Assembly (NCBI GenBank): GCA_965230415.1
Contig: CBDDKZ010000005.1
Span: 2,108,001-2,172,000, forward strand
Source: CBDDKZ01 sp965230415
Lineage (GTDB): Bacteria > Bacteroidota > Bacteroidia > Cytophagales > JAAEPT01
Direction: 5' to 3'
Length of the DNA stretch: 64,000 nt
The notes below the pieces were generated by a model, which made no database searches, was not told where the DNA came from, and worked only from the letters and a program-made list of their open reading frames with translations. The position numbers and the translations under genes are program-made. Shown here piece by piece: positions 18,963 through 26,723 of this stretch (within the stretch, counting starts at the first letter, position 1; each line of letters begins with the position of its first letter).

Positions 18963-19719
18963 CTTTGTAATAGCTGCGCTGTTTCTTGTTACTTCTTGTA
19001 ATTCCGATGCTGTCAATTATTATAAAAAAGAGGCCTGTAATGCAGAACATCGATTATGGGATGAGCTGCTTCATAAGCATGTCGATAGCCTTGGCATGGT
19101 TAGCTATACCGGTTTTATACAAGATAGCCTACAATTAATTGAATACCTGCATTTACTTAACGAAAAACCACCTTGTGACGACAGCGAAGAAAGTGTGAGA
19201 ATTGCTTTCTGGATTAATTCCTATAATGCATTTACCGTTTACAAAATCATTAATAATTACCCCTTAAAAAGTATAACCGAATTACATCCTACGCCTTATA
19301 TTCCTATGGTGAATACGGTATGGCACCAAGAAGAATTTAAGATAAACGATCAAAATATAGCATTGGATCATATCGAGCACGGTATCCTGCGTAAGGAATT
19401 TAATGAACCGCGCATACACTTTGCAATTAATTGTGCCTCTTATTCTTGTCCGTCGTTGAGAAGGGAAGCCTATTTTAGCGATAGGCTGGATGAGCAGTTG
19501 GAAGATCAGGCCATTCGTTTTGTGAATGATAGCACAAAGAATAAACTGGCGCGTGATCAAATTCAAATTTCAAGAATATTTAATTGGTTTTCGGGCGACT
19601 TTACCGATACCACTACCTTAAGTGGTTATATTAACCGCTATAGTAAAGTGGCGTTGGAAGACGATGTTCAGATTGGTTATATGCCTTATAACTGGTCGCT
19701 AAACGAGCAAACAAAATAA
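18952..19719 (+). CDS. DUF547 family lipoprotein
   Basis: About 255 residues from the ATG at 18952, chosen because it opens a lipoprotein signal (MRISFVIAALFLVTSC) whose cysteine would be lipidated. The body is a DUF547 domain: AFWINSYNAFTVYKIINNYP, SITELHP, ALDHIEHGILRKEF, RIHFAINCASYSCPSLRREAY and the final IGYMPYNWSLN. The FAINCASxSCP and DHIEH motifs are the conserved core of the family and may form an active site, but no activity is established to my knowledge. It overlaps the AsmA-like gene by 11 nt. Confidence 0.85.
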   Translation: MRISFVIAALFLVTSCNSDAVNYYKKEACNAEHRLWDELLHKHVDSLGMVSYTGFIQDSLQLIEYLHLLNEKPPCDDSEESVRIAFWINSYNAFTVYKIINNYPLKSITELHPTPYIPMVNTVWHQEEFKINDQNIALDHIEHGILRKEFNEPRIHFAINCASYSCPSLRREAYFSDRLDEQLEDQAIRFVNDSTKNKLARDQIQISRIFNWFSGDFTDTTTLSGYINRYSKVALEDDVQIGYMPYNWSLNEQTK

Positions 19720-19731
19720 ATGTCGCGTCGC

Positions 19732-19763
19732 TTGTAGTCTTTCCCACAATATTTCTAGTTTTG
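19732..19763 (+). promoter_or_regulatory. Promoter of the glycosyltransferase gene
   Basis: TTG (19732-19734), a 21-nt spacer, then TAGTTTTG (19756-19763), which fits the Bacteroidota -33/-7 pattern. The ATG at 19774 is 10 nt downstream, predicting a leader of only a few nucleotides. Confidence 0.6.
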
Positions 19764-19773
19764 AGTCTTAATT

Positions 19774-20841
19774 ATGACTCAAATCAAAATTTTATTTCTC
19801 TGTCCTTATCCACATGATACCGCTCCATCGCAGCGATTCAGGTTCGAACAGTTTTTCAGGATAATGGATGACAAGGGATTAAAATACAAACAGTATGCTT
19901 TTTTATCTCAATGGGGGTGGCGCATTCTTTATGCAAAAGGAAAGTCCCTGGCCAAAGCGGTGGCTGTGCTACAAGGCTTCCTGAGAAGAATGATTCATTT
20001 AATGATGGCTGTATCCTATGACTATGTATTAATTCATCGCGAGTTAAGTCCTTTGGGTCCACCGGTATTTGAATGGCTTTTAGCCAAGGTATTCCGCAAG
20101 AAGGTTATTTACGATTTTGACGATGCCATATGGTTGACAGATTCTGAGAGCAGGTTCATCAATCGTATGAAGTTTTTTGGCAAAGTGGGACAGATCATCA
20201 GGTGGTCATACAAAGCGAGTTGTGGCAATCAATACCTCCATGATTATGCTAAAGGATACAATTCTCGTTCTTTCATAATTCCAACCACGATAGATACGGT
20301 GTTCCAACACAATAAACTGGTGGAACATCAAAGAGATTTGCCGGTAATAGGCTGGACGGGTAGCCATAGCACCATGCCTTATCTGATGCCTATTATACCG
20401 GTTATAAAAAAACTACAGGAGATATACGGTTTTACGTTTATGGTCATATCAAATAAAGACCCAAAACCGGAACTGGCAAATTATGAATTCGTACGCTGGG
20501 ATAAGCATACTGAAATTCAGGATTTGTCGCGATTAAATATTGGAATAATGCCTCTTCCCGACGATAAATGGGCAAAAGGAAAGTGTGGTTTTAAGGCACT
20601 TCAATACATGGCTCTTGGAGTTCCTGCCGTGGTATCTCCTGTTGGGGTTAATACAAAGATGATTAAAGAAAATCAAAATGGTTATTTGTGTGCTACAACA
20701 ATGGAATGGGAAGAGCGACTGGAACAGTTGATTAAAGACAAAGAACTGCGCAGGCGATTAGGAGCGAGCGGACGCAAATTTGTAGTCGAAAATTATTCTA
20801 CTGCAGCAGTAGCTACGAATTTCCTTGAACTATTTTCTTAA
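19774..20841 (+). CDS. Glycosyltransferase (GT4-like, group 1)
   Basis: A 355-residue cytoplasmic or membrane-associated protein. The N-terminus is a Rossmann-like start (IKILFLCPYPHDTAPSQRFRFEQFF). The middle YDFDDAIWL segment (about 112-120) and VIGWTGSHSTMPYL mark the domain boundary seen in Bacteroidota GT4-like enzymes. The C-terminal half has the group 1 donor-binding region: GIMPLPDDKWAKGKCGFKALQYMALGVPAVVSPVG, with the E-to-K/G variation seen in some members. It closes with NGYLCATTMEWEERLEQLI. It probably transfers an NDP-sugar in surface glycan assembly; substrate unknown. It has its own promoter and no partner glycan genes nearby. Confidence 0.85.
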   Translation: MTQIKILFLCPYPHDTAPSQRFRFEQFFRIMDDKGLKYKQYAFLSQWGWRILYAKGKSLAKAVAVLQGFLRRMIHLMMAVSYDYVLIHRELSPLGPPVFEWLLAKVFRKKVIYDFDDAIWLTDSESRFINRMKFFGKVGQIIRWSYKASCGNQYLHDYAKGYNSRSFIIPTTIDTVFQHNKLVEHQRDLPVIGWTGSHSTMPYLMPIIPVIKKLQEIYGFTFMVISNKDPKPELANYEFVRWDKHTEIQDLSRLNIGIMPLPDDKWAKGKCGFKALQYMALGVPAVVSPVGVNTKMIKENQNGYLCATTMEWEERLEQLIKDKELRRRLGASGRKFVVENYSTAAVATNFLELFS

Positions 20842-20930
20842 GGGTTCGTAAAGAGAAGGATGTACATTCTAGATGTGAATTACAGATTGCATACCAATTG
20901 ATACTGAATAAGTAGTTACAAAACAAGTGC

Positions 20931-21518
20931 GTGGAAAAAATGCCGGTTAATATAGAAGGTCTAAGTCATATTGAATACCTCATTGTATTCAATACTATTC
21001 TTTTTGGGGTTGTGGCCAGTGAATTCTTTACGGGATGGGGTAATATGTTGAGATACCGCGATAGTATTAAATTTAACTTACTGCATTTTCTGTGGACACT
21101 TTTCGCTTTTTTCACCCTGATTCAAAACTGGTATGGAATTTGGCCTCGTACCAAATTTATTAATGACAGTATTATTTATTTCTTTTACAGCCTAGTACCC
21201 ATGTTTATTTTTCATTTGATTACTGTGGCACTTTTCCCTAATTTGAAAGAAGGCAAATACGTAGATTTCAAAGAACACTATGAAAAGAATATAGGGATGC
21301 TATTTATTCTTTTTGCAGTATATTTCGCGTTAACCATATCAAGCTCATTTATATATGTTGACAAAGGGAATGTGCTTACGCAAAATTTGATCAGGTTTGT
21401 GGGTGTGCTCATTTCACTAACAGTGGCGTATTTCCGAAAACTGAAAATATTGCAAATAATTTTTCTGATAATCGGGTTTCTTGGGTTATTCCGGTTTGTT
21501 TTTGCTATTCCCAAATAA
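20931..21518 (+). CDS. Hypothetical six-TM membrane protein
   Basis: 195 residues from the GTG at 20931 (an ATG three codons later is equally possible). There are about six hydrophobic helices: YLIVFNTILFGVVASEFF, FLWTLFAFFTLI, IIYFFYSLVPMFIFHLITVALF, MLFILFAVYFALTIS, LIRFVGVLISLTVAYF and IIFLIIGFLGLFRFVF. No catalytic motif was recognised. The following DUF4442 gene starts 5 nt after its stop, indicating co-transcription. Confidence 0.6.
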   Translation: MEKMPVNIEGLSHIEYLIVFNTILFGVVASEFFTGWGNMLRYRDSIKFNLLHFLWTLFAFFTLIQNWYGIWPRTKFINDSIIYFFYSLVPMFIFHLITVALFPNLKEGKYVDFKEHYEKNIGMLFILFAVYFALTISSSFIYVDKGNVLTQNLIRFVGVLISLTVAYFRKLKILQIIFLIIGFLGLFRFVFAIPK

Positions 21519-21523
21519 AAGCT

Positions 21524-21997
21524 ATGTACGCAAATTTAAGACGTTCTAATTTTGAAATGTGGTTATTTGGACTTTTCAAAGTGCCAATGATTTTGTTTTG
21601 CCGACCACGTATCTTATCACTTAATCAGGATCATGCCGAAATCAGGATTAAATTGCGCAGAAGAACCAGAAATCATTTAAAAAGTATGTATTTCGGTGCG
21701 TTGGCTGTTGGTGCAGATATCACCGGAGGTGTCATGGCTTATCGCGCTATTAAGAATAGTGGGAAGTCGGTATCCCTTGTATTTAAGAATTTTAGTGCAG
21801 ACTTTTACAAAAGACCCGAATCTCACGTTCATTTTACCTGTCTCGATGGAGAATTAATTCATCGCATGATAGAAGAAACGATTGAAACAGGTGAACGAGT
21901 GAGTAAAATCGTGCATATTACGGCCTCCTGCCCCGCCATTGATGATGAAATTGTGGCGAAGTTTGAATTGACCTTATCATTAAAGTGTAGGAATTAA
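21524..21997 (+). CDS. DUF4442 hotdog-fold thioesterase-like protein
   Basis: A 157-residue protein of the DUF4442/PaaI-like hotdog group. After an N-terminal segment (FKVPMILFCRPRILSLNQDHAEIRIKLRRRTRNHLKSMYFGALAVGADITGG) comes the long hotdog helix, with the strand VSLVFKNFSADFYKRPESHVHFTC further on. Members are usually annotated as acyl-CoA or acyl-ACP thioesterase-like, but this subgroup lacks the classical catalytic motif, so activity is uncertain. It is co-transcribed with the upstream membrane protein. Confidence 0.75.
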   Translation: MYANLRRSNFEMWLFGLFKVPMILFCRPRILSLNQDHAEIRIKLRRRTRNHLKSMYFGALAVGADITGGVMAYRAIKNSGKSVSLVFKNFSADFYKRPESHVHFTCLDGELIHRMIEETIETGERVSKIVHITASCPAIDDEIVAKFELTLSLKCRN

Positions 21998-22143
21998 TTT
22001 CAAGAAATCTATTTTATTAGATAACTGTAACATTCAGATTATCACCAGTGTTTTTTCAGGTTTAACATTTTGATAACATTTATTTTGTATCCTTTTAATC
22101 CCTGGCACGTTCTTAAATTTATCTTTAACCCAAATTCAGGTAA

Positions 22144-22389
22144 ATGCTTACAGGAACTCAAATTAGTATACCCCCTAAAAACAGGTCGGAGTGGTCGCAA
22201 CTTGTTACAGGTCAAATCATCTACAAGTTTAAGAACTATGTACTACAACGTAAAACCGCGGAGTATGCATCGAAGATTACCAATGGTCAAATGACTGTTG
22301 GTCAGGCAGTCGATGAATTTTATGATCTATGTAATAAATATGCGCTGGCAGTTCAAATAGACTTTAAAGAAATATTCAAAACTTGGTAA
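22144..22389 (+). CDS. Small conserved protein of unknown function (81 aa)
   Basis: 81 residues beginning MLTGTQISIPPKNRSEWSQL. It is soluble and mostly helical, with no signal peptide and no known motif. An overlapping frame from 22070 is rejected because this one is directly coupled to the next gene: its TAA ends at 22389 and the next ATG begins at 22392. Given that spacing, the two products probably act together. Function unknown. Confidence 0.65.
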   Translation: MLTGTQISIPPKNRSEWSQLVTGQIIYKFKNYVLQRKTAEYASKITNGQMTVGQAVDEFYDLCNKYALAVQIDFKEIFKTW

Positions 22390-22391
22390 TT

Positions 22392-23408
22392 ATGAATCAG
22401 CTTAAAATTCAACAAAATACCCTTATGTCTGTCGATGAGGTGAAAAACTTGATTAGAGAAGGACGTTCTCTTGTGCTTTCCGGTGAGGAAGAATTATTAT
22501 CACAACTACCTCAGGGAAAATGGATAGGAGGAACAATCCCCTACTTTTACCTGGAAGGAGAGAATGGTAGAATGGACAAAACAATGATCTTTGTAACGGA
22601 TTTTTCCGACTCAGTAAGTCAAATTGCGATAAAAACGTACGAAGAAAATGAATTATCCAATATTGCATCGAATAGCTTTGATAACGGGTTTAACTTTTTA
22701 ATTCTTCCGGCTCTTGGTGATATTCATATGAGCTTTGCTATGCATTCACATGAGTATCCGGGTTTGTATAATAATCCACTGATCGGTTTAATAGCTGGTG
22801 TGGATCTGAATGAATTATCACAGGGAAAACTGTCCAAAACTTTTAACGGCCAGACAGGGAATGCTTATACAGATAAGGGTGTTGCCCTGCATGCCGAACT
22901 ATCCACAGACAAGGTGGCCCGCCTCGAGATATTTAATTTATTTACACCTGGAGGAGGGCCGGTAATTGAGGTTGAGAGTGATGGTTATATAATTTCAGAT
23001 TGCTTAATCGATGGTGAAAAGAAAAGTCTTTATGATTTCGTGAAAGACAATAATATTGATATTAAAAATCCGCTTACTGCAGATTACAATGGGGCAATTG
23101 CCAATGTAAGCTTTCAGGCTCTCGATGATGAAAAGAAGGAAGTAGCACTTTATGCACCGTTGTTCAAGGGCCAAAAGTATACACTTGCTGCTCCTGTTGG
23201 TAACTATGCCAAAACGTTTAAATCAAAAATTGGTGAAGCCCTGAAAGACGAATCATCTATTTTGTACAATTGCAATTGCATTCTCAACTACCTTTATGGT
23301 GAGTTAGACAAAAACGAGATCGGTTTTTCCGGACCGGCTACATTCGGAGAAATTGCCTATACATTGTTAAATCAGACCTTTACATATCTGGCTATCGACG
23401 AATACTGA
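22392..23408 (+). CDS. Conserved protein of unknown function (DUF6976-like)
   Basis: 338 residues from the ATG at 22392; a TTG three codons earlier overlaps the previous stop. The N-terminal pattern (MSVDEVKNLIREGRSLVLSGEEELLSQLPQGKWIGGTIPYFYLEGENGRMD) matches, from memory, a widespread uncharacterised family (DUF6976-like) with the WIGGTIPYF motif. The C-terminus has ILYNCNCILNYLYGEL and GFSGPATFGEIAYTLLNQTFTYL, recalling the C-terminal part of FIST-type sensory domains. It is soluble, with no membrane segment. It forms a two-gene operon with the 81-residue protein and ends in a terminator. A sensory or signalling role is speculative. Confidence 0.6.
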   Translation: MNQLKIQQNTLMSVDEVKNLIREGRSLVLSGEEELLSQLPQGKWIGGTIPYFYLEGENGRMDKTMIFVTDFSDSVSQIAIKTYEENELSNIASNSFDNGFNFLILPALGDIHMSFAMHSHEYPGLYNNPLIGLIAGVDLNELSQGKLSKTFNGQTGNAYTDKGVALHAELSTDKVARLEIFNLFTPGGGPVIEVESDGYIISDCLIDGEKKSLYDFVKDNNIDIKNPLTADYNGAIANVSFQALDDEKKEVALYAPLFKGQKYTLAAPVGNYAKTFKSKIGEALKDESSILYNCNCILNYLYGELDKNEIGFSGPATFGEIAYTLLNQTFTYLAIDEY

Positions 23409-23432
23409 TAAAACCTGATTTACAAAAATTGG

Positions 23433-23466
23433 AAAGGGAATTTGAGTCGCAATTCCCTTTTAGTTT
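23433..23466 (+). terminator. Rho-independent terminator
   Basis: A perfect 10-bp stem, AAAGGGAATT (23433-23442) pairing with AATTCCCTTT (23451-23460), 8-nt loop, followed by TAGTTT. It ends the 22144-23408 operon. Confidence 0.8.
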
Positions 23467-23557
23467 AAAGTAAAATAGGATATGATACTTATCATAGGCC
23501 ATTTTTTGTAGATTGTAAGTTCAGGTATATTTAATTCAGGTAATTTAAAACTAGTCA

Positions 23558-24805
23558 GTGGAAATACTTACAGGTACTCTTGGACTTATTTTTGGGTTTT
23601 TAGTGACATGGCTCTTTTTACGCTTTTCTCAGAAAAGTGAAAAGGAGAAGCTTATTCGTTTGCAAGAGCGTATGGATCTGCTCAATGAACAATTAATTCA
23701 GGTTGAAAAAGATTATCGTGATGAACAGGAACGAAGTGAGAGAAGGTATAGCGATTTAATAAAATCGAATGAGCAGCTCAAACATGCAGAACTTAAACTA
23801 AAAGAACAAGACGAATATATTCACTCCATTCAGGACAGGTTTCAGGAGTCGTTCGAATCAATTGCCCATAAGGTATTACACCAGAGTATTGATGCGGTGG
23901 CCAATCAAAACAAAGTTAGCCTTGTTCAGACTTTAAAACCACTTCAGGAGCAAATTAAGCATTTCGAAAGTCGCATTAACGAAAATGTGAAAGAGCAAAA
24001 CTCCTTAAAAGGAGCACTGGAAACGATGGTAGCCGTTCATGAAAAAATGAGCAACGAAACGGCTAATTTAACCAAAGCACTTAAAGGTGAAAATAAGCGT
24101 TTGGGGGCCTGGGGAGAAATGATTCTGGAAAAATTGCTCGAAGAATCAGGTTTAGTGAAAAATAGAGAGTATGTACTTGAAGAAGTGCACAAAAATGCCA
24201 ATGGAGATCAAATAAGGCCAGATGTCATTGTTTACTTACCTGAAAGTAAGCATGTTATTATCGATTCCAAAGTGTCGCTAACAGCGTATGAAAGTTTGAT
24301 TAATGATCAGGAAGGTTCTGCAAGCTATGAGCAACAACTTGTACAGTCGGTCAAAGCACATATAAAAGGGCTTGGCGACAAAAACTATCAATCTGCTCAA
24401 AGACTAACTACTCCTGAGTTTGTTTTACTTTTTATGCCTGTGGAAGGAGCATTTAGCATGGCGCTTCAATTAGATCCTTCTTTGTTTAACTATGCCTGGG
24501 ACAAAGGGATTGTAATGGTGAGCCCCACTACATTGCTTGCTACGCTGAGAACCATAGCGGTGATGTGGAAGCAGGAACAGCAAAATAGAAATGCACTTAA
24601 AATTGCCCGGGAGGGGGGAAAGTTGTATGATAAATTTGTGGGTTTTGTTGCAGATATGAAAACTATTAAAGTACACCTCGACAAATCTGCTCAGGCATAC
24701 GATTCAGCATTCAGTAAACTAAGTGATGGAAATGGTAATCTTATTAAGCGTGCAGATGATCTTAAGAACCTGGGAGCGAAGACAAGCAAAAATCTGGATC
24801 CATAA
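23558..24805 (+). CDS. rmuC: DNA recombination protein RmuC
   Basis: 415 residues from GTG. An N-terminal membrane anchor (GTLGLIFGFLVTWLFLRF) is followed by a long coiled coil (about 25-160) rich in E/K/Q. The RmuC nuclease-like domain (about 165-385) carries family motifs: LKGENKRLGAWGEMILEKLLEESGL, RPDVIVYLPESKHVIIDSKVSLTAYE, PEFVLLFMPVEGAFSMAL and VMVSPTTLLATLRTIAVMWKQEQQNRNA. RmuC limits inversions at short inverted repeats in E. coli; that may be relevant given the hairpin repeats in this chromosome, though this is only a remark. Normal length. Confidence 0.93.
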   Translation: MEILTGTLGLIFGFLVTWLFLRFSQKSEKEKLIRLQERMDLLNEQLIQVEKDYRDEQERSERRYSDLIKSNEQLKHAELKLKEQDEYIHSIQDRFQESFESIAHKVLHQSIDAVANQNKVSLVQTLKPLQEQIKHFESRINENVKEQNSLKGALETMVAVHEKMSNETANLTKALKGENKRLGAWGEMILEKLLEESGLVKNREYVLEEVHKNANGDQIRPDVIVYLPESKHVIIDSKVSLTAYESLINDQEGSASYEQQLVQSVKAHIKGLGDKNYQSAQRLTTPEFVLLFMPVEGAFSMALQLDPSLFNYAWDKGIVMVSPTTLLATLRTIAVMWKQEQQNRNALKIAREGGKLYDKFVGFVADMKTIKVHLDKSAQAYDSAFSKLSDGNGNLIKRADDLKNLGAKTSKNLDP

Positions 24806-24876
24806 TAATTGGGCAATACTTTCGTTCAATCAAAAATATACAATGGATGCATAATTTAAGAGTAAGCAATTTTTCA

Positions 24877-24884
24877 TAGTTTTG
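24877..24884 (+). promoter_or_regulatory. -7 promoter element with very short leader
   Basis: TAGTTTTG fits TAnnTTTG and ends 4 nt before the ATG at 24889, so the transcript of this lipoprotein gene is predicted to be essentially leaderless. No clear -33 TTG. Confidence 0.45.
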
Positions 24885-24888
24885 TCTT

Positions 24889-25302
24889 ATGAATAAATAT
24901 TTGATTGTTCTCCTGACTATAGGCATTTTTCTTTACTCCTGTAAAAAATATGAAGAAGGTCCTACACTAAGCTTTAGAAGTAAAGCTAAACGCTTGAGCC
25001 GCAAATGGTGTATGAAGGAGGAAGTAATTAGCGATTCCACCATATTTTATGACCTCAATAAAGAACGAAACTATATTCAGTTTCACAAAGATGGTTTGGT
25101 AAACTTTAGAAGCGATAGTATCTCTTTTGATGGTTATTGGCATTTTTCTCACAATAAAGAGCGATTAATAATAGATAGAAATTGGGATTCCGGAACCAAT
25201 TTTTATACCTGGAAAATAGTAGGACTTAAGAGTAAAGAACTGTGGTTGAGCATACCAAGATCCAATGGTCAAAACATCAAAACAAAATTTGAACCTGCTT
25301 AG
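24889..25302 (+). CDS. Small lipoprotein, lipocalin-like
   Basis: 137 residues with a lipoprotein signal: MNKYLIVLLTIGIFLYSC, the cysteine being the lipidation site, followed by KKYEEGP. The mature part (SKAKRLSRKWCMKEEVISDS, NYIQFHKDGLVNF, FDGYWHFSHNKERLII, FYTWKIVGLKSKELWL) alternates strands in the pattern of the lipocalin-like domains common in Bacteroidota lipoproteins. Ligand and function unknown. It stands alone between rmuC and the helix-hairpin-helix gene. Confidence 0.75.
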   Translation: MNKYLIVLLTIGIFLYSCKKYEEGPTLSFRSKAKRLSRKWCMKEEVISDSTIFYDLNKERNYIQFHKDGLVNFRSDSISFDGYWHFSHNKERLIIDRNWDSGTNFYTWKIVGLKSKELWLSIPRSNGQNIKTKFEPA

Positions 25303-25421
25303 ATTAATGCTGGCTTTGAATGCAAATTGTATTATTTTTTAAAATAAATACCCCTATTTTCTCGATTCCGAAAATATGGCAACGTTTTTGCAGTTAATAT
25401 AATACACTTAACTTATGTATT

Positions 25422-26123
25422 ATGAACAGGTTCTTGTCAATGTTGTTTTCTTTTACCCGTAGGGAATTAAAAGGCGCTTATGTGCTTTCAATACTAATAC
25501 TTATGGGATTAATTTTACCCTCATTTATTTCAGCCCATCGACCGGTAACTATCCAATCGGCATCTGACATACAAGAGCTCAATGAACTTGCTTTGGAGTT
25601 ATCGGACCTAGATTCGAGTTATGCCCGCAAAAAGCAACCAATTTTACTAATAGAAAAGGATAAGGTCCATAATAAGTCGGTAAGGGAGACTTTTCGTGAG
25701 CCAATAATTTACCTGCCCGCTCAGAAAAAGGAACCATTCCAAATTGCAATTAATCAGGTTTCTGCCGAAGAATTAATGAAAGTCAAAGGTATTGGCCCCG
25801 TATTATCACAGCGAATAATCAAATTCAGGAATAAGTTGGGTGGCTTTTATAGTCTTGATCAATTGTTCGACGTTTACGGCCTTGATCCGGATGTGGCGCA
25901 GCGTTTAATTCAAATGTGCAAAAATGAATCGCTGGAGGTTGCCAAAATTGATGTGATGAAAGCATCATACGGACGTTTAATAGCGCATCCATATATTTCC
26001 AAAGAGCAAACAGTTCTTATCCTGAAAGAAAGGCGTAAATCTAAAAGTTTTGATCCGGAGCATTTAATGGCTTCAGATACCACCTTCAATTGGCAGAAAG
26101 TATTTCCTTACTTAGAATGGTAA
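25422..26123 (+). CDS. Helix-hairpin-helix (ComEA-like) membrane-anchored protein
   Basis: 233 residues with one membrane segment near the N-terminus (GAYVLSILILMGLILPSFIS, 18-37), a linker, then a ComEA-type double helix-hairpin-helix: INQVSAEELMKVKGIGPVLSQRIIKFRNKLGGFYSLDQLFDVYGL (about 110-154; KGIG at 122-125). A second, degenerate HhH-like repeat follows (MKASYGRLIAHPYISKEQTVLILKERR). Such domains bind DNA without sequence specificity. ComEA is the competence DNA receptor, so a role in DNA uptake with the ComF-family gene at 35860 is possible but unproven. A strong terminator follows. Confidence 0.8.
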   Translation: MNRFLSMLFSFTRRELKGAYVLSILILMGLILPSFISAHRPVTIQSASDIQELNELALELSDLDSSYARKKQPILLIEKDKVHNKSVRETFREPIIYLPAQKKEPFQIAINQVSAEELMKVKGIGPVLSQRIIKFRNKLGGFYSLDQLFDVYGLDPDVAQRLIQMCKNESLEVAKIDVMKASYGRLIAHPYISKEQTVLILKERRKSKSFDPEHLMASDTTFNWQKVFPYLEW

Positions 26124-26153
26124 AAAACAGCCTACGGGGTAGTAGGCTGTTTT
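26124..26153 (+). terminator. Rho-independent terminator
   Basis: A 12-bp stem AAAACAGCCTAC/GTAGGCTGTTTT (26124-26135 with 26142-26153) with a 6-nt loop, ending in T residues, directly after the helix-hairpin-helix stop. Confidence 0.85.
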
Positions 26154-26723
26154 GTGGATTAAACGTGCTTTAGGGATAGCACTTCGCTTTTACGGGGTAT
26201 TTTTACTTGTTTGCACAACATCATTGCTTTTGTGCGATTCTCTAGCCTTTATAATTTCTTAGATTATGCTGGTAGTTATATATACGCTACTAATTACCTT
26301 TCAACTAAAAAAAATGTGGACTTTCGTTCGGTGCAGGCAGATACCGGATGAATGAGATTCCTGTACTCGATGAAATATTTGTGATACTTATGGGAGAGCC
26401 CTTGCTCATCGTTGAGGAAATTCCAAAGGCAGTCCAAAAATTGTAAGAAAATATTTAGTAAATCCCGCTTACCTACTGCCTTTGGATATAGAACCAACTA
26501 CACTAGCTATACATCAAATGTCTATTATGTTACATTCCCTGGAAATTTTTTAGCACAAACTTTTAGAGAAGTGAAGAATTTCTTTTTTTAACGAAAAAAA
26601 GCTTTTAGGTAAAAAATTATTAATAAATAGTTACCATCTTTACATTAATCTAATTAATAATCAGTTACTAACGTTGCCAATCTTTGTTTCAGGCACGATT
26701 GGCCATACTTCAAAAAAGTACGA
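26154..26723. other. Intergenic region, no gene seen
   Basis: About 570 nt, increasingly AT-rich towards the adhesin start. A 67-codon minus-strand frame (26294-26497) has no recognisable features. The expected adhesin promoter is not resolved: the nearest match is AATCTTTG at about 26680, one base off consensus. Confidence 0.4.

Noticed and set aside
22070..22294. 74-codon plus-strand frame overlapping the 81-aa gene
   Set aside because: The overlapping 22144 frame is coupled to the next gene and is the better choice.
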